64,000 nucleotides of DNA from Candidatus Thorarchaeota archaeon. GTDB taxonomy: Archaea > Asgardarchaeota > Thorarchaeia > Thorarchaeales > Thorarchaeaceae. Shown here piece after piece: positions 16,709-25,678 of this stretch. The stretch is taken from NCBI GenBank assembly GCA_016933575.1, contig JAFGAR010000040.1:1-64000 (forward strand), in the 5' to 3' direction. The notes beneath the pieces are model-generated. The model ran no database searches and was not told the origin of the DNA. It saw only the letters and a program-made list of their open reading frames with translations. Position 1 is the stretch's first letter, and every line of letters starts with the position of its first letter. A program made the position numbers and the translations under genes.

Positions 16709-18805
16709 TCAATCATAGCGAATATCATCGTCATCCAGACTTCTATATCCTCCAGGACGAGCTCCCCATGTTGCCCAACCTGATGTAGATGTTCGTATCT
16801 CGTTCGCCAATCCAAATGATTCTCGAACAGGTATGTCAGCATCAATCTTGTAGAGCGTTCTCTCGGAATTAATCTCTAGAATGTGTCCTTTTCGCTTGGA
16901 TAAAATCGAGGATAGTGTTCCCACATATTCTTCTGGCGCACTGATTTCCAATCGTATCCAAGGCTCCAGAATCGTCGGAGCGCCGCTCAGAACGCTCTTT
17001 CTTGCTGCTGCCAGAAGTGGTTGTGTTATCTCTCTCCATGACATTTCTGGAGCCGAATATTTCAGACTAGCCTTTTCAATGATAATCCAAAGACGCCTCA
17101 TCTTTTCTCCCCTGAGTGGGCCACTTCGAATTAATGTTCTAAAGGCTTCTTTCACCCACTCTGTTTCTTCACCATATTGGTCAATTTTTTCTGAGGCATC
17201 AATGAGCCAACAGTTGGAGCTCACATCTTTGTCAATTATATTTCCAAGTGTATCCGGAGGAGCATTCTCTAAAGGCAATCGTGCGACCACAATGAAACTA
17301 CTAGTATCATCATCTCCCTCTTCAACAGGCTTGCCATTCACAGTAAGTTGTTCTCTAAGTAGCACCATTGGTTTTCCAAGATGCACGTCAACACCAATTC
17401 TCGCGAGTTTCTCTACAGTTATCTCTACATGAAGCTCCCCAGCTCCCGATAATAGCATCTCTCCTGTTTCTGGATTCACCTCAAAATCAAGAGCTGGATC
17501 AGAAACAACATACTGCTCAATTGGCGCTTGAATTGTACTCAGGTCAGAGAGGTTCTTTGGTTCTACAGTGTACGTAACTACTGGTTCCATTGGGTACTGT
17601 AGTCCGCTTATCGGAATCATGCCTTCGTTCTCTTTACTAACCAGGGTATCTCCAACAGCAATCTCCTTCAGACCTGTTATGAATGCAAGATTGCCTGCTG
17701 GGACCTCTGGTAAATCTACTCTTGTCTTTGACATGTATAATCCGATTTGAAGAGACTTGAGTTCCTTTCCTGTTCTAAGATTGATTAGTGGTTCTGCACG
17801 TTTCAATGTGCCTGAGAAAATACGGACCGCAGACGCTGAAACTGCGTGTCTATCTGGTTGCACATCACCTACAAGACAGACGCATGGTCCAGCTGAATCA
17901 CACCCAGTTAAAGCTAAACCTGTTGTTGTTTCTACATCTCCCGCCCAGAACAGAGGAATTCTATAGGCTTGAGCAACTGTGGGATTTGGGACGGTTCTCA
18001 CAACAGAGTCCAACACGACATGCGCAACAGGAAACATGTTCATGAGTTCCTTCCTTCGCTCCTGTCGGTATATTTCATTGATCTCTTCAAGTATCTCGAT
18101 AAACGCATTTCCAAGGTCTGATGGTGCTTCACTTCCCTTTGTTCGTTCTTTCAATGTGTCAATATCTAAGCCCCATTTATCAAGGGCTGATCCTACACTT
18201 AGTGATCTCTTATTGAATGATACTTCCCACTCTTCAAGTATCTCATCTGGAAGGTACTTCCCAAGCATAGCATTGAACTCACGAACCACTCGTGTAATTT
18301 CATTTGCAGTCTTCTTCGGACTGAGGCGTTTCTCTTTGAGAAGTCTATCTACCTTGTTAACAAATAGTACTGGTCTTACTAACTCTTGCATTGCCTGTCT
18401 TGCTACAGTTTCAGTCTGAACCATTATTCCTTCGATTGCATCCACTACTATTATTGCACCATCAGTTAGTCTCAATCCTCTTGTAACATGACTTGAGAAG
18501 TCGATATGTCCTGGCGTGTCAATCAGGTTGATGAGGTGATCCTTTTTCTCATATGGATGAACAAGAGAAATGCCTGAGGCCTTGATTGTTATTCCTCTCT
18601 GCTGTTCGATAATATCATAATCAAGCAGTCTTGCAGTTGCCGCTACATCCTTCGAGAGAAGTCCTGATTCCGCGATGAGCGAGTCTGTCAAGGTGGTCTT
18701 TCCATGGTCTATATGTGCAATGACTGTGACATTTCTTATTCTCTCTGTCTGAGTGACCAATTCAGCAACTCGTTCTTTGACGAACTTTTTGTAAAGATGG
18801 GACAA
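16709..18805 (-). CDS. EF-2 family GTPase lacking the diphthamide histidine (aEF-2 paralogue)
   Basis: A 698-residue translation factor of the EF-2 family. The GTPase domain is intact: AHIDHGKTT, switch I EQQRGITIKAS, DTPGH and NKVD. Domains II-V can all be followed. In domain IV, where EF-2 carries the loop DxxHRGxxQ with the histidine modified to diphthamide, this protein reads EMSWREITQ, so the histidine is Trp (about residue 590). The C-terminus is short and acidic. Diphthamide-less EF-2 paralogues are known from Asgard archaea and other lineages. This copy is unlikely to be the main elongation factor if a canonical EF-2 exists elsewhere; its job on the ribosome is unknown. Confidence 0.87.
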   Translation of the reverse strand: MSHLYKKFVKERVAELVTQTERIRNVTVIAHIDHGKTTLTDSLIAESGLLSKDVAATARLLDYDIIEQQRGITIKASGISLVHPYEKKDHLINLIDTPGHIDFSSHVTRGLRLTDGAIIVVDAIEGIMVQTETVARQAMQELVRPVLFVNKVDRLLKEKRLSPKKTANEITRVVREFNAMLGKYLPDEILEEWEVSFNKRSLSVGSALDKWGLDIDTLKERTKGSEAPSDLGNAFIEILEEINEIYRQERRKELMNMFPVAHVVLDSVVRTVPNPTVAQAYRIPLFWAGDVETTTGLALTGCDSAGPCVCLVGDVQPDRHAVSASAVRIFSGTLKRAEPLINLRTGKELKSLQIGLYMSKTRVDLPEVPAGNLAFITGLKEIAVGDTLVSKENEGMIPISGLQYPMEPVVTYTVEPKNLSDLSTIQAPIEQYVVSDPALDFEVNPETGEMLLSGAGELHVEITVEKLARIGVDVHLGKPMVLLREQLTVNGKPVEEGDDDTSSFIVVARLPLENAPPDTLGNIIDKDVSSNCWLIDASEKIDQYGEETEWVKEAFRTLIRSGPLRGEKMRRLWIIIEKASLKYSAPEMSWREITQPLLAAARKSVLSGAPTILEPWIRLEISAPEEYVGTLSSILSKRKGHILEINSERTLYKIDADIPVRESFGLANEIRTSTSGWATWGARPGGYRSLDDDDIRYD

Positions 18806-18811
18806 TTAGAA

Positions 18812-19411
18812 TTACCTGACCTTAGTCTTGTAACTTGAGCGTGGTATCTCTATGATCTCATTACACTTAGAACATTTCATTTTGATAGCTGTTTCAGATC
18901 TTGACACTTCATCCTTTAGTGGTTGACCACATTTGCATACAAATCCGACCAATCTAGCAGGATTTCCGACAACAAGACCATAGGCTGGAACATCTCTTGT
19001 AACGACAGCTCCACTTCCTACCATGCAGTACTCACCAAGAGTTACATCACAAACGATTGTTGCATGCGCCCCAATGGATGCTCCCTTCTTCACCCGGGTG
19101 GTAAAGACTTCCCATCCCTGTATAAAAGAACGTGGGTACATATCATTGGTAAATGTCATATGAGGCCCACAAAAGACATCATCTTCGATGGTGACTCCAT
19201 GATACACAGACACGCCATTTTGTATCTTCACATTGTTTCCAATGACAACATCGCCATCAATATACACATCTTTTCCGATGTTACAGCCTTTTCCAATTTT
19301 GGCAGTTCCTCTCACATGTGCAAAATGCCAAATGCGAGTGCCTTCTCCAATTGTAGCGCCATCGTCGACCACAGCTAATGGGTGAATGAAAACATCGCTC
19401 ATAAAGTTCAC
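18812..19411 (-). CDS. Hexapeptide-repeat sugar N-acetyltransferase (WbpD/WlbB-like)
   Basis: A left-handed beta-helix acyltransferase with repeated [I/V]G-x4 hexapeptides ([38 protein letters not shown]) and the C-terminal [10 protein letters not shown] signature. It resembles acetyltransferases that acetylate 3-amino sugars of UDP-glucuronate derivatives for surface glycans. Catalytic His candidates are in WHFAHVRG. Unusual for a short member, it ends with a CxC...CxxC zinc-ribbon-like tail (KCG and MKCSKCNE). The start may be ATG at 19411 or at 19402 (MSDVF). No sugar-pathway genes are nearby; 6 bp separate it from the EF-2 paralogue. Confidence 0.85.
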   Translation of the reverse strand: MNFMSDVFIHPLAVVDDGATIGEGTRIWHFAHVRGTAKIGKGCNIGKDVYIDGDVVIGNNVKIQNGVSVYHGVTIEDDVFCGPHMTFTNDMYPRSFIQGWEVFTTRVKKGASIGAHATIVCDVTLGEYCMVGSGAVVTRDVPAYGLVVGNPARLVGFVCKCGQPLKDEVSRSETAIKMKCSKCNEIIEIPRSSYKTKVR

Positions 19412-19436
19412 ACGGTGGCACTATATCAATTGTGAG

Positions 19437-20057
19437 TTAACTCTTATCCTTTCTACGTTTTTTGGTCTTTGGAACCGTTGGGGCAACCCAGAGCGCTCCC
19501 TTGTAGGTAGTAGTATTTGGACAACCAACACATTTGTCCGATACGTACCTTTTACATGTTCCACAATCCATCTTGCAAGGGGCTACTGTGTCACCTGATG
19601 GTCTAGGTGCCAAGTCTATTGGAAGGTATTTTGGAATAAGTGGCGCATTTCCAAACCAACTCTCTGACTTCCGTACGCCTGGTTCATTGCGCATACTACA
19701 GGTTCCAATAATTGACTCTAGACTCCATGTATCTTCTGCAACCATTATAGCAAAGAGATTGTATCTACCAGTCACCGGAGCGAACATGAGAAGTCTGGGA
19801 CAATTCTCGTACTTCTTCTGTATTTTTTCTGCCACTTCCATGTTCTCTGTTTCGAGTCCCATGAACAGCACTTTTGTATCTAAATACTCGGAGTTAATTC
19901 CTGCTGTTAGTTGAACCAATTCTGATTTGACAAGTTTGTCTAATCTTTTACTCACTGCAACGTGTGACATTCCCAGAGATTCACCAATCTGAGAAAGACT
20001 CGTTCTACCATTTCTCTGTAGGATTGACACAAGCTTCTTGTCAATATCATCCATCAT
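19437..20057 (-). CDS. Lrp/AsnC-type transcriptional regulator with Cys-rich tail
   Basis: A 206-residue regulator. Residues 1-60 form the Lrp-type helix-turn-helix (DIDKKLVSILQRNGRTS, GMSHVAVSKRLDKL). The middle resembles a ligand-sensing domain (RLLMFAPVTGRYNLFAIMVAED). The last 50 residues carry a C-x3-C-x2-C...C-x2-C motif (CKMDCGTCKRY, KCVGCP), a likely metal or Fe-S/redox site, followed by a basic tail. The cysteine tail suggests sensing of metal or redox state (inference). The target is unknown; adjacent genes are the acyltransferase and thyA. Confidence 0.82.
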   Translation of the reverse strand: MMDDIDKKLVSILQRNGRTSLSQIGESLGMSHVAVSKRLDKLVKSELVQLTAGINSEYLDTKVLFMGLETENMEVAEKIQKKYENCPRLLMFAPVTGRYNLFAIMVAEDTWSLESIIGTCSMRNEPGVRKSESWFGNAPLIPKYLPIDLAPRPSGDTVAPCKMDCGTCKRYVSDKCVGCPNTTTYKGALWVAPTVPKTKKRRKDKS

Positions 20058-20160
20058 TGATTCACTCCGTTAGTATAATCTTGGTTCTTGTGTTTCTTTC
20101 TGAAACCATAAGCGCCGAACAAGTTAAAGTACTATATGAATGCCTCGGCTTTTTTTAAGA

Positions 20161-20790
20161 TTACACCTGTTCAGCCTTATCCCAGTCATTCTTGTAGACA
20201 TGTGCATTAACAGAGAGTGTTGTTATTGTCCCAGTATCAATCTCTGTCTTCTCCGATACATATGAGAGCAATTCACCAAGAGCATAGACATTTGCGGGCC
20301 ACGCTCCATACATATCATTCGAACGAATCATGACTGACAGGTCTAGCTTATCCTCACGTACCATGAAGACAAAATGGTTAAGGCACGGTACTTCATCAAC
20401 CCGTGTATCTTTGCGAGGATCCCATGTTGTAGCAACAGCTCTCCGTGAGTTTGGGCTCTCTTTTAATTTTGCAATGACATAATCTATCTGATTGACTACT
20501 TCCTCGCCCCATGCATTGAGGCGTTCTCCATAGGTGTAATCAAAATTCATCCTATCTGGGTTAAGGAGTTGTGTAGCATATTTTTCTTTCAGAACTGTTT
20601 CACTGAATGGATATTTCTTACTAACCCGTTCAGAAAAGGGATCACAGATATGAATCATGACATTATCTAGCCACTTTGTCTTACTACCTCTCTCATCTAC
20701 TCTGACCATTCCACTATCCATGATTTTACGAATGACTCGTATCCAGCCTTCCTCTGGAGTCTTTGCTTTGAGATACATAGGCATATCCAT
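20161..20790 (-). CDS. thyA: Thymidylate synthase, methanogen type
   Basis: Makes dTMP from dUMP. The 209-residue protein is the short archaeal form: SRRAVATTWDP, then the catalytic Cys136 in VDEVPCLNHF, and the dUMP-binding stretch VMIRSNDMYGAWPANVYALGEL with its RSND motif. The short archaeal forms are thought to use a methanopterin-type methylene donor, which suits the MtrH, CofE and MptN-like genes here. The ATG at 20790 is followed by a second in-frame ATG at 20781. Confidence 0.88.
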   Translation of the reverse strand: MDMPMYLKAKTPEEGWIRVIRKIMDSGMVRVDERGSKTKWLDNVMIHICDPFSERVSKKYPFSETVLKEKYATQLLNPDRMNFDYTYGERLNAWGEEVVNQIDYVIAKLKESPNSRRAVATTWDPRKDTRVDEVPCLNHFVFMVREDKLDLSVMIRSNDMYGAWPANVYALGELLSYVSEKTEIDTGTITTLSVNAHVYKNDWDKAEQV

Positions 20791-21128
20791 TCACCTAATT
20801 CGAATGACTGTCCCTTTCTCACCTTATTCTAGCTTTTGCCTCAGTCTTGGTGCATCAAAAGAGCCTGTTTTTCTGATTACCATTTCGCGCCAAATGGTGA
20901 GTTCAAATGTCCAACATCTTGGTGCGATTTACTAGCTGATTGTTTCATAGAATTAGGGGAGAACTGCAAAAGTTTGCATCTTAACATTGTAAATCACATC
21001 GATATTTGTATGACCTTAAGTAGTCTGCAAAGGTCTTGACAACTGAGGCTCATGATAGAAACCCGTTCTCCCCCGGTTGGCCTAGAATCTAACGAGAGGC
21101 CAAATACAGGCGCGACAATCCTTTTATT
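20791..21128. other. 338-bp gap before the redoxin-nrdD operon
   Basis: No gene is seen here. The first 250 bp are featureless. From about 21060 the base composition becomes GC-rich and contains complementary segments (see the adjacent leader entry). TTTTATTT at 21122-21128 is a possible TATA element, but it lies so close to the TTG start that a promoter further upstream is more likely. Confidence 0.4.
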
Positions 21129-21196
21129 TTGCCTCGGACAGATATTCATTTACCCCTTCACGCCGGGAGGGAGAACAAGACTCATACGCCGGGAGG
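21065..21196 (+). promoter_or_regulatory. Possible structured leader of the nrdD operon
   Basis: TTGGCCT (21077-21083) and AGGCCAA (21097-21103) form a perfect 7-bp hairpin. Around it, GTTCTCCC (21065-21072) is complementary to GGGAGAAC (21169-21176), with further CCGG pairing. An 11-base direct repeat, ACGCCGGGAGG, occurs at 21160 and 21186; each copy contains a Shine-Dalgarno-like GGGAGG that the upstream CTCCCCC could cover. This looks like a regulatory RNA that hides or exposes translation signals, but part of it overlaps the predicted redoxin N-terminus. It could also be chance. Confidence 0.35.
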
Positions 21197-21485
21197 ATTA
21201 GCTACGACACCGATTCTATACCTGTTCACACAAGAGGGCTGTGTAAACTGTCCTGCAGCAAAAGCTGTGGTCGATGAAGCTTTCAAGTATTCTAACATAC
21301 AAGTCCAGACAGTTGACCTTCACAAGATGGACTCGGATTTTGAGTACAAACTCTTGGAACATCAGATCTTCATAGCTAGCACTCCAGCGATCATAATCGA
21401 AAACAATGGTAACATGAAATTGCTCTATAGTGGAAATGTGCCAGAGGTCGAAACAATTAGAAGGGAGGTTCAAGATTTCGCATGA
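21129..21485 (+). CDS. NrdH-like redoxin (CVNC) for ribonucleotide reductase
   Basis: A thioredoxin-fold protein with the active site CVNC (Cys38 and Cys41) after ILYLFTQEG and a cis-proline in STPAIIIE. Its TGA overlaps the nrdD ATG by 4 nt (ATGA), so the two are translated together. Some class III ribonucleotide reductases of methanogens take electrons from a NrdH-type redoxin instead of formate, and that is the likely role here. The conserved fold begins near residue 27. The only canonical start is the TTG at 21129, so the first 25 residues, in a repeat-containing stretch, may not be translated. Confidence 0.75.
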   Translation: MPRTDIHLPLHAGRENKTHTPGGLATTPILYLFTQEGCVNCPAAKAVVDEAFKYSNIQVQTVDLHKMDSDFEYKLLEHQIFIASTPAIIIENNGNMKLLYSGNVPEVETIRREVQDFA

Positions 21486-23623
21486 CCGACATTCGTAGTA
21501 CCATCACAGACTCAGAAGACCTTCGGATGAGAGAGCGGAAAATGCCAAAGGTCCGTACGACAAGCAGTACGATGGAGTCCTTCGATGCAACGAAGATCAT
21601 CGATAGTCTTGTGTTAGAAGCTGGCCTCCTTCGTGCAGATGCTCATCTAATTGCAGTCAAAGTAATGGACCGAATTGTTGCCTCTGGTATCAAGTTCCTC
21701 TCAGGCCCCCTCATCAGAGAGATGTGTAATAGTGTCTTGGCTGAGATGGGTTTTGAGAAGGAAAGAATTCTCTATACCCGAGTAGGAATTCCAATGTATG
21801 ATCTCGGCTTACTGATCAACAATCCCGGGGATCACACATCCAATGCAAACCTCATGCGCAATCCTGAAACTATCGCAAAGCTTGTTCATGATCAAGTCAT
21901 GGAGCAACACACATACCTCTCAATACCATCGCACCTTGCAGATGCGCATTTGAAGGGTGACATTTACATTAAGGACCGAGAGTACTTCTCAACTCGTGAT
22001 TATTGTGCTACCTGGGATATGCGGCAGGTTCTGAAATTAGGAATTGCACCTGATGGTCTTGGAGGCATGCACTCTAGTGCAGCAGGTCCTGCTCAGCATC
22101 TTTCAGTAGCTGTGAATCACTCTGCAATCTGGCTTGCGGCTGCTCAAAGCTCCTTTGCTGGCGGCCAAGGCTATTTCTATTTCAATACATTTCTCGCTCC
22201 CTTCATGCGAGGTCTTCCCTACAAGAAGATCAAGCAGGCTGCTCAACAGCTTATCTTTACCCTCACACAGCAGTATGTCGCTCGTGGTGGGCAGGTGATC
22301 TTTAGCAGTGTTGACCTAACCCCTGGAATACCCAAGATTATGAGAAATGTTCCAGCAGTCCTACCCGGAGGCAAAGAGACTGAGGTCACCTATGGGGACT
22401 ATGAGGAAGAAGCACGACTGTTCTTCAATGCCTTTATGGAAGTCATGATCAAAGGTGATGCGAAGGGCAAAGGATTCGGATTTCCTAAACCAAACATTGT
22501 CCTTCGAAAGGAGTTCATGGGTCCTGAGTTCGATGACTCTTGGCGACTTGTGGCTGAACTGACCGCAAAACATGGCTCTCCCTATTTCGAGAATTATCTG
22601 AACTGGCGCTCAAAGATTGAAGCTGGTTGTAGTAGTTGCTGTTCACACCTCTGGACTGCAAGTACTCAGGAGGAGTTGGATGAGTTCCTCTCAGGGAACA
22701 TGGTCTTTGGAGCCTCGCAGATGGTCACACCAAACTTTGGTCGTGCCGCCTGGTTAGGGCGTACAGATGAGGATCATTTCTTTGAGAAGATTGATGAGTA
22801 TGTCGAACTATCTAAACAGGTCATCCTCGAAAAGAAACGTCTCATGGACAAGCTCATTGCCAGTGGTAGTGTTCCATTCTACACTCAACCAAAACCCAAT
22901 GGTGAACCACTGATTGACATGAATAGTCGAGAGTTCTTACTTGGTACAGTGGGTTTCGATGAAATGGCTGAGGTCTTGACTGGTCAACATCTTCACGAAC
23001 CAGAAGGTACTCGTTTTGGCATCAAGGTTCTCAAGCACCTGAAAGCAAAGGCAACTGAGTTTCAAGAGGAAACCGGTCTCCATTTTGGTGTTACACGTAC
23101 TCCTGCTGAAAGTGCCGCAGGCCGTCTTGCTGTCAAAGACTACAAAGCATATCCTGGTATGAGAAAATACCTCAAGGGGGATGGTTCGAATGTCTATTAC
23201 ACTAACAGTACAACGCTAGATGTTAGTGCGAATCTACCTTTGAGTCAACGTATCAAGAAGGAAGGTATGTTCCATCCCTACATGGATGGTGGTGCTCTCA
23301 CTCATGTCTATCTGGGTGAAGCGAATCCCGACCCCGATGCCCTTTGGGAACTCACAAAGAAGATTGCCACAGAGACCCTCAATTCGTATTGGAGCTTCAC
23401 AAAAGATGTGATGCAGTGTGGCGTCTGTAACTATCAGGCTGGCATTGATTGGAAGCGTGTATCATTCTCCTCCGTTGATGATCTTACCAAAATTCCATGT
23501 CCTCGGTGTGGTCATGTAGGTGTTGAAATTTTCAGCAGAATAACTGGATATTTACAGAGTTTGAGCAGCTTCAACCCTGCAAAGAAACAGGAGTTCCTTG
23601 ATAGACACAGATATTCACTGTAG
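21482..23623 (+). CDS. nrdD: Anaerobic (class III) ribonucleoside-triphosphate reductase
   Basis: A 713-residue glycyl-radical enzyme that reduces NTPs to dNTPs without oxygen. The N-terminus carries an ATP-cone-like allosteric domain (VRTTSSTMESFDATKI to about residue 100). The catalytic body includes GGQGYFYFNTFLAP and the Cys cluster GCSSCCSHLW. Near the C-terminus are the zinc-binding pairs CGVC and CPRC and the glycyl-radical loop RITGY (Gly689). It overlaps the redoxin gene by 4 nt. The matching activase is probably the NrdG-like radical SAM protein at 57.8 kb, not adjacent. It implies anaerobic DNA precursor synthesis. Confidence 0.93.
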   Translation: MTDIRSTITDSEDLRMRERKMPKVRTTSSTMESFDATKIIDSLVLEAGLLRADAHLIAVKVMDRIVASGIKFLSGPLIREMCNSVLAEMGFEKERILYTRVGIPMYDLGLLINNPGDHTSNANLMRNPETIAKLVHDQVMEQHTYLSIPSHLADAHLKGDIYIKDREYFSTRDYCATWDMRQVLKLGIAPDGLGGMHSSAAGPAQHLSVAVNHSAIWLAAAQSSFAGGQGYFYFNTFLAPFMRGLPYKKIKQAAQQLIFTLTQQYVARGGQVIFSSVDLTPGIPKIMRNVPAVLPGGKETEVTYGDYEEEARLFFNAFMEVMIKGDAKGKGFGFPKPNIVLRKEFMGPEFDDSWRLVAELTAKHGSPYFENYLNWRSKIEAGCSSCCSHLWTASTQEELDEFLSGNMVFGASQMVTPNFGRAAWLGRTDEDHFFEKIDEYVELSKQVILEKKRLMDKLIASGSVPFYTQPKPNGEPLIDMNSREFLLGTVGFDEMAEVLTGQHLHEPEGTRFGIKVLKHLKAKATEFQEETGLHFGVTRTPAESAAGRLAVKDYKAYPGMRKYLKGDGSNVYYTNSTTLDVSANLPLSQRIKKEGMFHPYMDGGALTHVYLGEANPDPDALWELTKKIATETLNSYWSFTKDVMQCGVCNYQAGIDWKRVSFSSVDDLTKIPCPRCGHVGVEIFSRITGYLQSLSSFNPAKKQEFLDRHRYSL

Positions 23624-23629
23624 GTTTTT

Positions 23630-24445
23630 TCAGAAGGGCCCTTCTACAATTCTTTCCAAGAACTTGTCAAAATGATCTCCCATCATGACCTCGACATACC
23701 AAGTGCACCCAAGAGCTTCGGATTCATCAATCCATGATGGTTTTTCAGGACCACCAGCAGTTGTCCCCATAATCACGACATCATAATCCTTCATGGATTC
23801 TCGATGCTTCTTGACATAGTTTACTACATCGGAGTATTCCTCTAGAGACATATCCTCACTCATACTTAGAGGAAACACACCATCGTACCTTGCTGCTCTT
23901 CTAAATGGAGCTTTTATTGGCCAGGTACCTGCACACCATATCGGTACCCGTGGTCGCTGAATAGGACGTGGATTGAACGTGACCTCATCAATCTTGTAGT
24001 GCTTCCCAGAGAATGATAAAGGTCTACCAGACCAAAGCCCCTCAAGAATGGCTAAGGACTCGTCTAATCTCTCAGCTCGTTCTTTGAGATTAACATCTTC
24101 TCCAAACTTTCTATAATCATTCTCAGACGAGCCTCCTAGTCCAACTCCTAAAACAAACTGCCCCTTAGAAAGAATATCTAAAGTAGTAACCTCCCGTGCT
24201 ACCTTCTCCGGGCGCCGTCTTGGTAAAGGAGTCACTGTTGTACCAATTCGAATCTTTTCAGTGCGTGCTGCGATGGCTGCAAGTGTGATCCATGGATCTG
24301 CAATCAATTCATCCTTTCCCGCATAATTGTGGTCCCACATAAAGAAACCATCCCACTTTGCATCTTCAGCAGCTACTGCTAATTCAAGGAATTTGTTGGG
24401 ATCTCCTTGAAGTGCGAAGTTAGAGATATAGACTCCATATTTCAA
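23630..24445 (-). CDS. F420-dependent LLM-class (luciferase-like) oxidoreductase
   Basis: A 271-residue TIM-barrel protein of the luciferase-like family: MKYGVYISNFA, WDGFFMWDHN, RIGTTVTPLPRRRPEKVAREVTTLD, FVLGVGLGGSSENDYRKFGE and VPIWCAGTWP. Archaeal members normally use reduced F420 as hydride carrier. The short LGCTWYVEVM tail is normal. The substrate is unknown. It is convergent with nrdD, 6 bp apart. Confidence 0.85.
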   Translation of the reverse strand: MKYGVYISNFALQGDPNKFLELAVAAEDAKWDGFFMWDHNYAGKDELIADPWITLAAIAARTEKIRIGTTVTPLPRRRPEKVAREVTTLDILSKGQFVLGVGLGGSSENDYRKFGEDVNLKERAERLDESLAILEGLWSGRPLSFSGKHYKIDEVTFNPRPIQRPRVPIWCAGTWPIKAPFRRAARYDGVFPLSMSEDMSLEEYSDVVNYVKKHRESMKDYDVVIMGTTAGGPEKPSWIDESEALGCTWYVEVMMGDHFDKFLERIVEGPF

Positions 24446-24583
24446 CGCAGTACACCAATAATCGAACTGGCCAATCTAGTAATATCGTCTTCACTCGTTT
24501 TTTCTGAGTGTTTGACTACACATCTTTCATGAATCATTTATTCACAAATGCAGAATACATCCAATCCAATCAAGAAACAAGAG

Positions 24584-25369
24584 TTACTTGATTGACATAG
24601 ATATACTATCTCGTCTAGGTCGTTGCGATTCATTCAACCCTTCAAATATTGTGTTCTCCTGATTTCTAGATTTTAGAGTGTTATTTTCTAAGAATTGAAA
24701 TTTCAAGTCGACCGCATCTGCACTAAGACGTAGTTCAATTCTATCACTGTAGAAGCCAGCATCATGATATCCATCATATTTTACTATGAACACTGGAATA
24801 CCAGTTGCTGTATCAATTCTAGCACTCCATCCTATAGTAGAGTGCCACGAAATCCCAGTATAGGAGAAATAGAACTCGTTTCCATTAAGATATGCTATCC
24901 AGCGATAGTCTGGGGTATATATTCTGAATCGGTCTCCCTCGTATTCATCTGCAAATAATAAATCCAGTTCATTCCATGAACCATTGGGAAACAATGCCAT
25001 TGAGATAAGCGATTCAATGAACTGGTCTTCTTCTGATAGATCTGTTCCATTCTCGAAAAAGCATGAAACTTTCAGTGGACTAACAACCTCACTAATGAAT
25101 CTCCCTGATGTATACAAGATGTATAGTGACGGAAGGTTAGTCACATTAGCAATGACTGTAGTGTTATTCAGATGCATCCATCTAGGGGGTATGCGGCTCC
25201 AAGTTTCATCCCTTTCCACACTTGCAGTGACATTGAACTGAATGAGATCTCCCGGTTCAACCTCCCATTCAAGAAAGACAATAGACATCGATTGAAATTG
25301 CATAACCAGCAGAAGGCTAATGGCAAGAACCAACACGAGAAGCACAGCTCTTCTCTTAGATTTGAGCAC
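24584..25369 (-). CDS. Secreted or membrane-anchored protein of unknown function
   Basis: A 261-residue protein with an N-terminal KSKRR followed by a hydrophobic segment (AVLLVLVLAISLLLVMQF), a signal peptide or anchor. The rest is beta-rich, acidic and carries several N-x-T/S sites (NNTT, NVT, NGT), as expected for an extracellular glycosylated archaeal protein. No known domain is recognised. A degraded copy of its 3' end seems to lie about 0.9 kb upstream of it (25467-25560). Confidence 0.7.
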   Translation of the reverse strand: MLKSKRRAVLLVLVLAISLLLVMQFQSMSIVFLEWEVEPGDLIQFNVTASVERDETWSRIPPRWMHLNNTTVIANVTNLPSLYILYTSGRFISEVVSPLKVSCFFENGTDLSEEDQFIESLISMALFPNGSWNELDLLFADEYEGDRFRIYTPDYRWIAYLNGNEFYFSYTGISWHSTIGWSARIDTATGIPVFIVKYDGYHDAGFYSDRIELRLSADAVDLKFQFLENNTLKSRNQENTIFEGLNESQRPRRDSISMSIK

Positions 25370-25678
25370 AATCTCACCCTCTCAGACATCATATAGCAAT
25401 ATTGTCTTAATACTTTGTTCAATAACGTATTGAATTGCCAGTGGAGATAGCTCCAGACATCTTCTCATCATTCAATTCTACCAAGAAACAGAGTTACTCA
25501 ATCAATACGGATACACATTAGATCCACTTTCAAAATTGAGTCCTATGATTTCTTTAGATGAATAGAAATTCCTTGACAAGCACAAGAATACACTTTACGT
25601 AGCATCAAACTTTGCACGTTTCTACTCATCTATAAGTGAAAGCATCGTTTCTCTCTGAAATGATTTGGAGAGATATCA
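25370..25678. other. 309-bp gap with a remnant of the neighbouring gene
   Basis: No intact gene. The left part is the upstream region of the secreted protein, the middle holds a probable gene remnant (separate entry), and the last 100 bp precede the GTG start of the trans-sulfuration enzyme, which has GGAGAG about 6 bp upstream. Confidence 0.5.
25467..25560 (-). pseudogene. Degraded copy of the 3' end of the secreted-protein gene
   Basis: Plus-strand text around ACCAAGAAACAGAGTTACTC and following bases aligns by eye with the segment spanning the stop codon of the secreted-protein gene at about 24570-24690 (TCAAGAAACAAGAGTTACTT), including the later ATGATTTCTTTAGAT versus CTGATTTCTAGAT. Identity is roughly two thirds, with indels and an in-frame stop, so it would be a decayed partial duplication. 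An alignment is needed to confirm it. Confidence 0.3.

Noticed and set aside
16881..17432. 183-residue plus-strand frame within the EF-2 paralogue
   Set aside because: Shadow of conserved EF-2 codons on the opposite strand.
19534..19914. 126-residue plus-strand frame
   Set aside because: Antisense to the Lrp-type regulator, whose helix-turn-helix and Cys motifs clearly show the coding strand.
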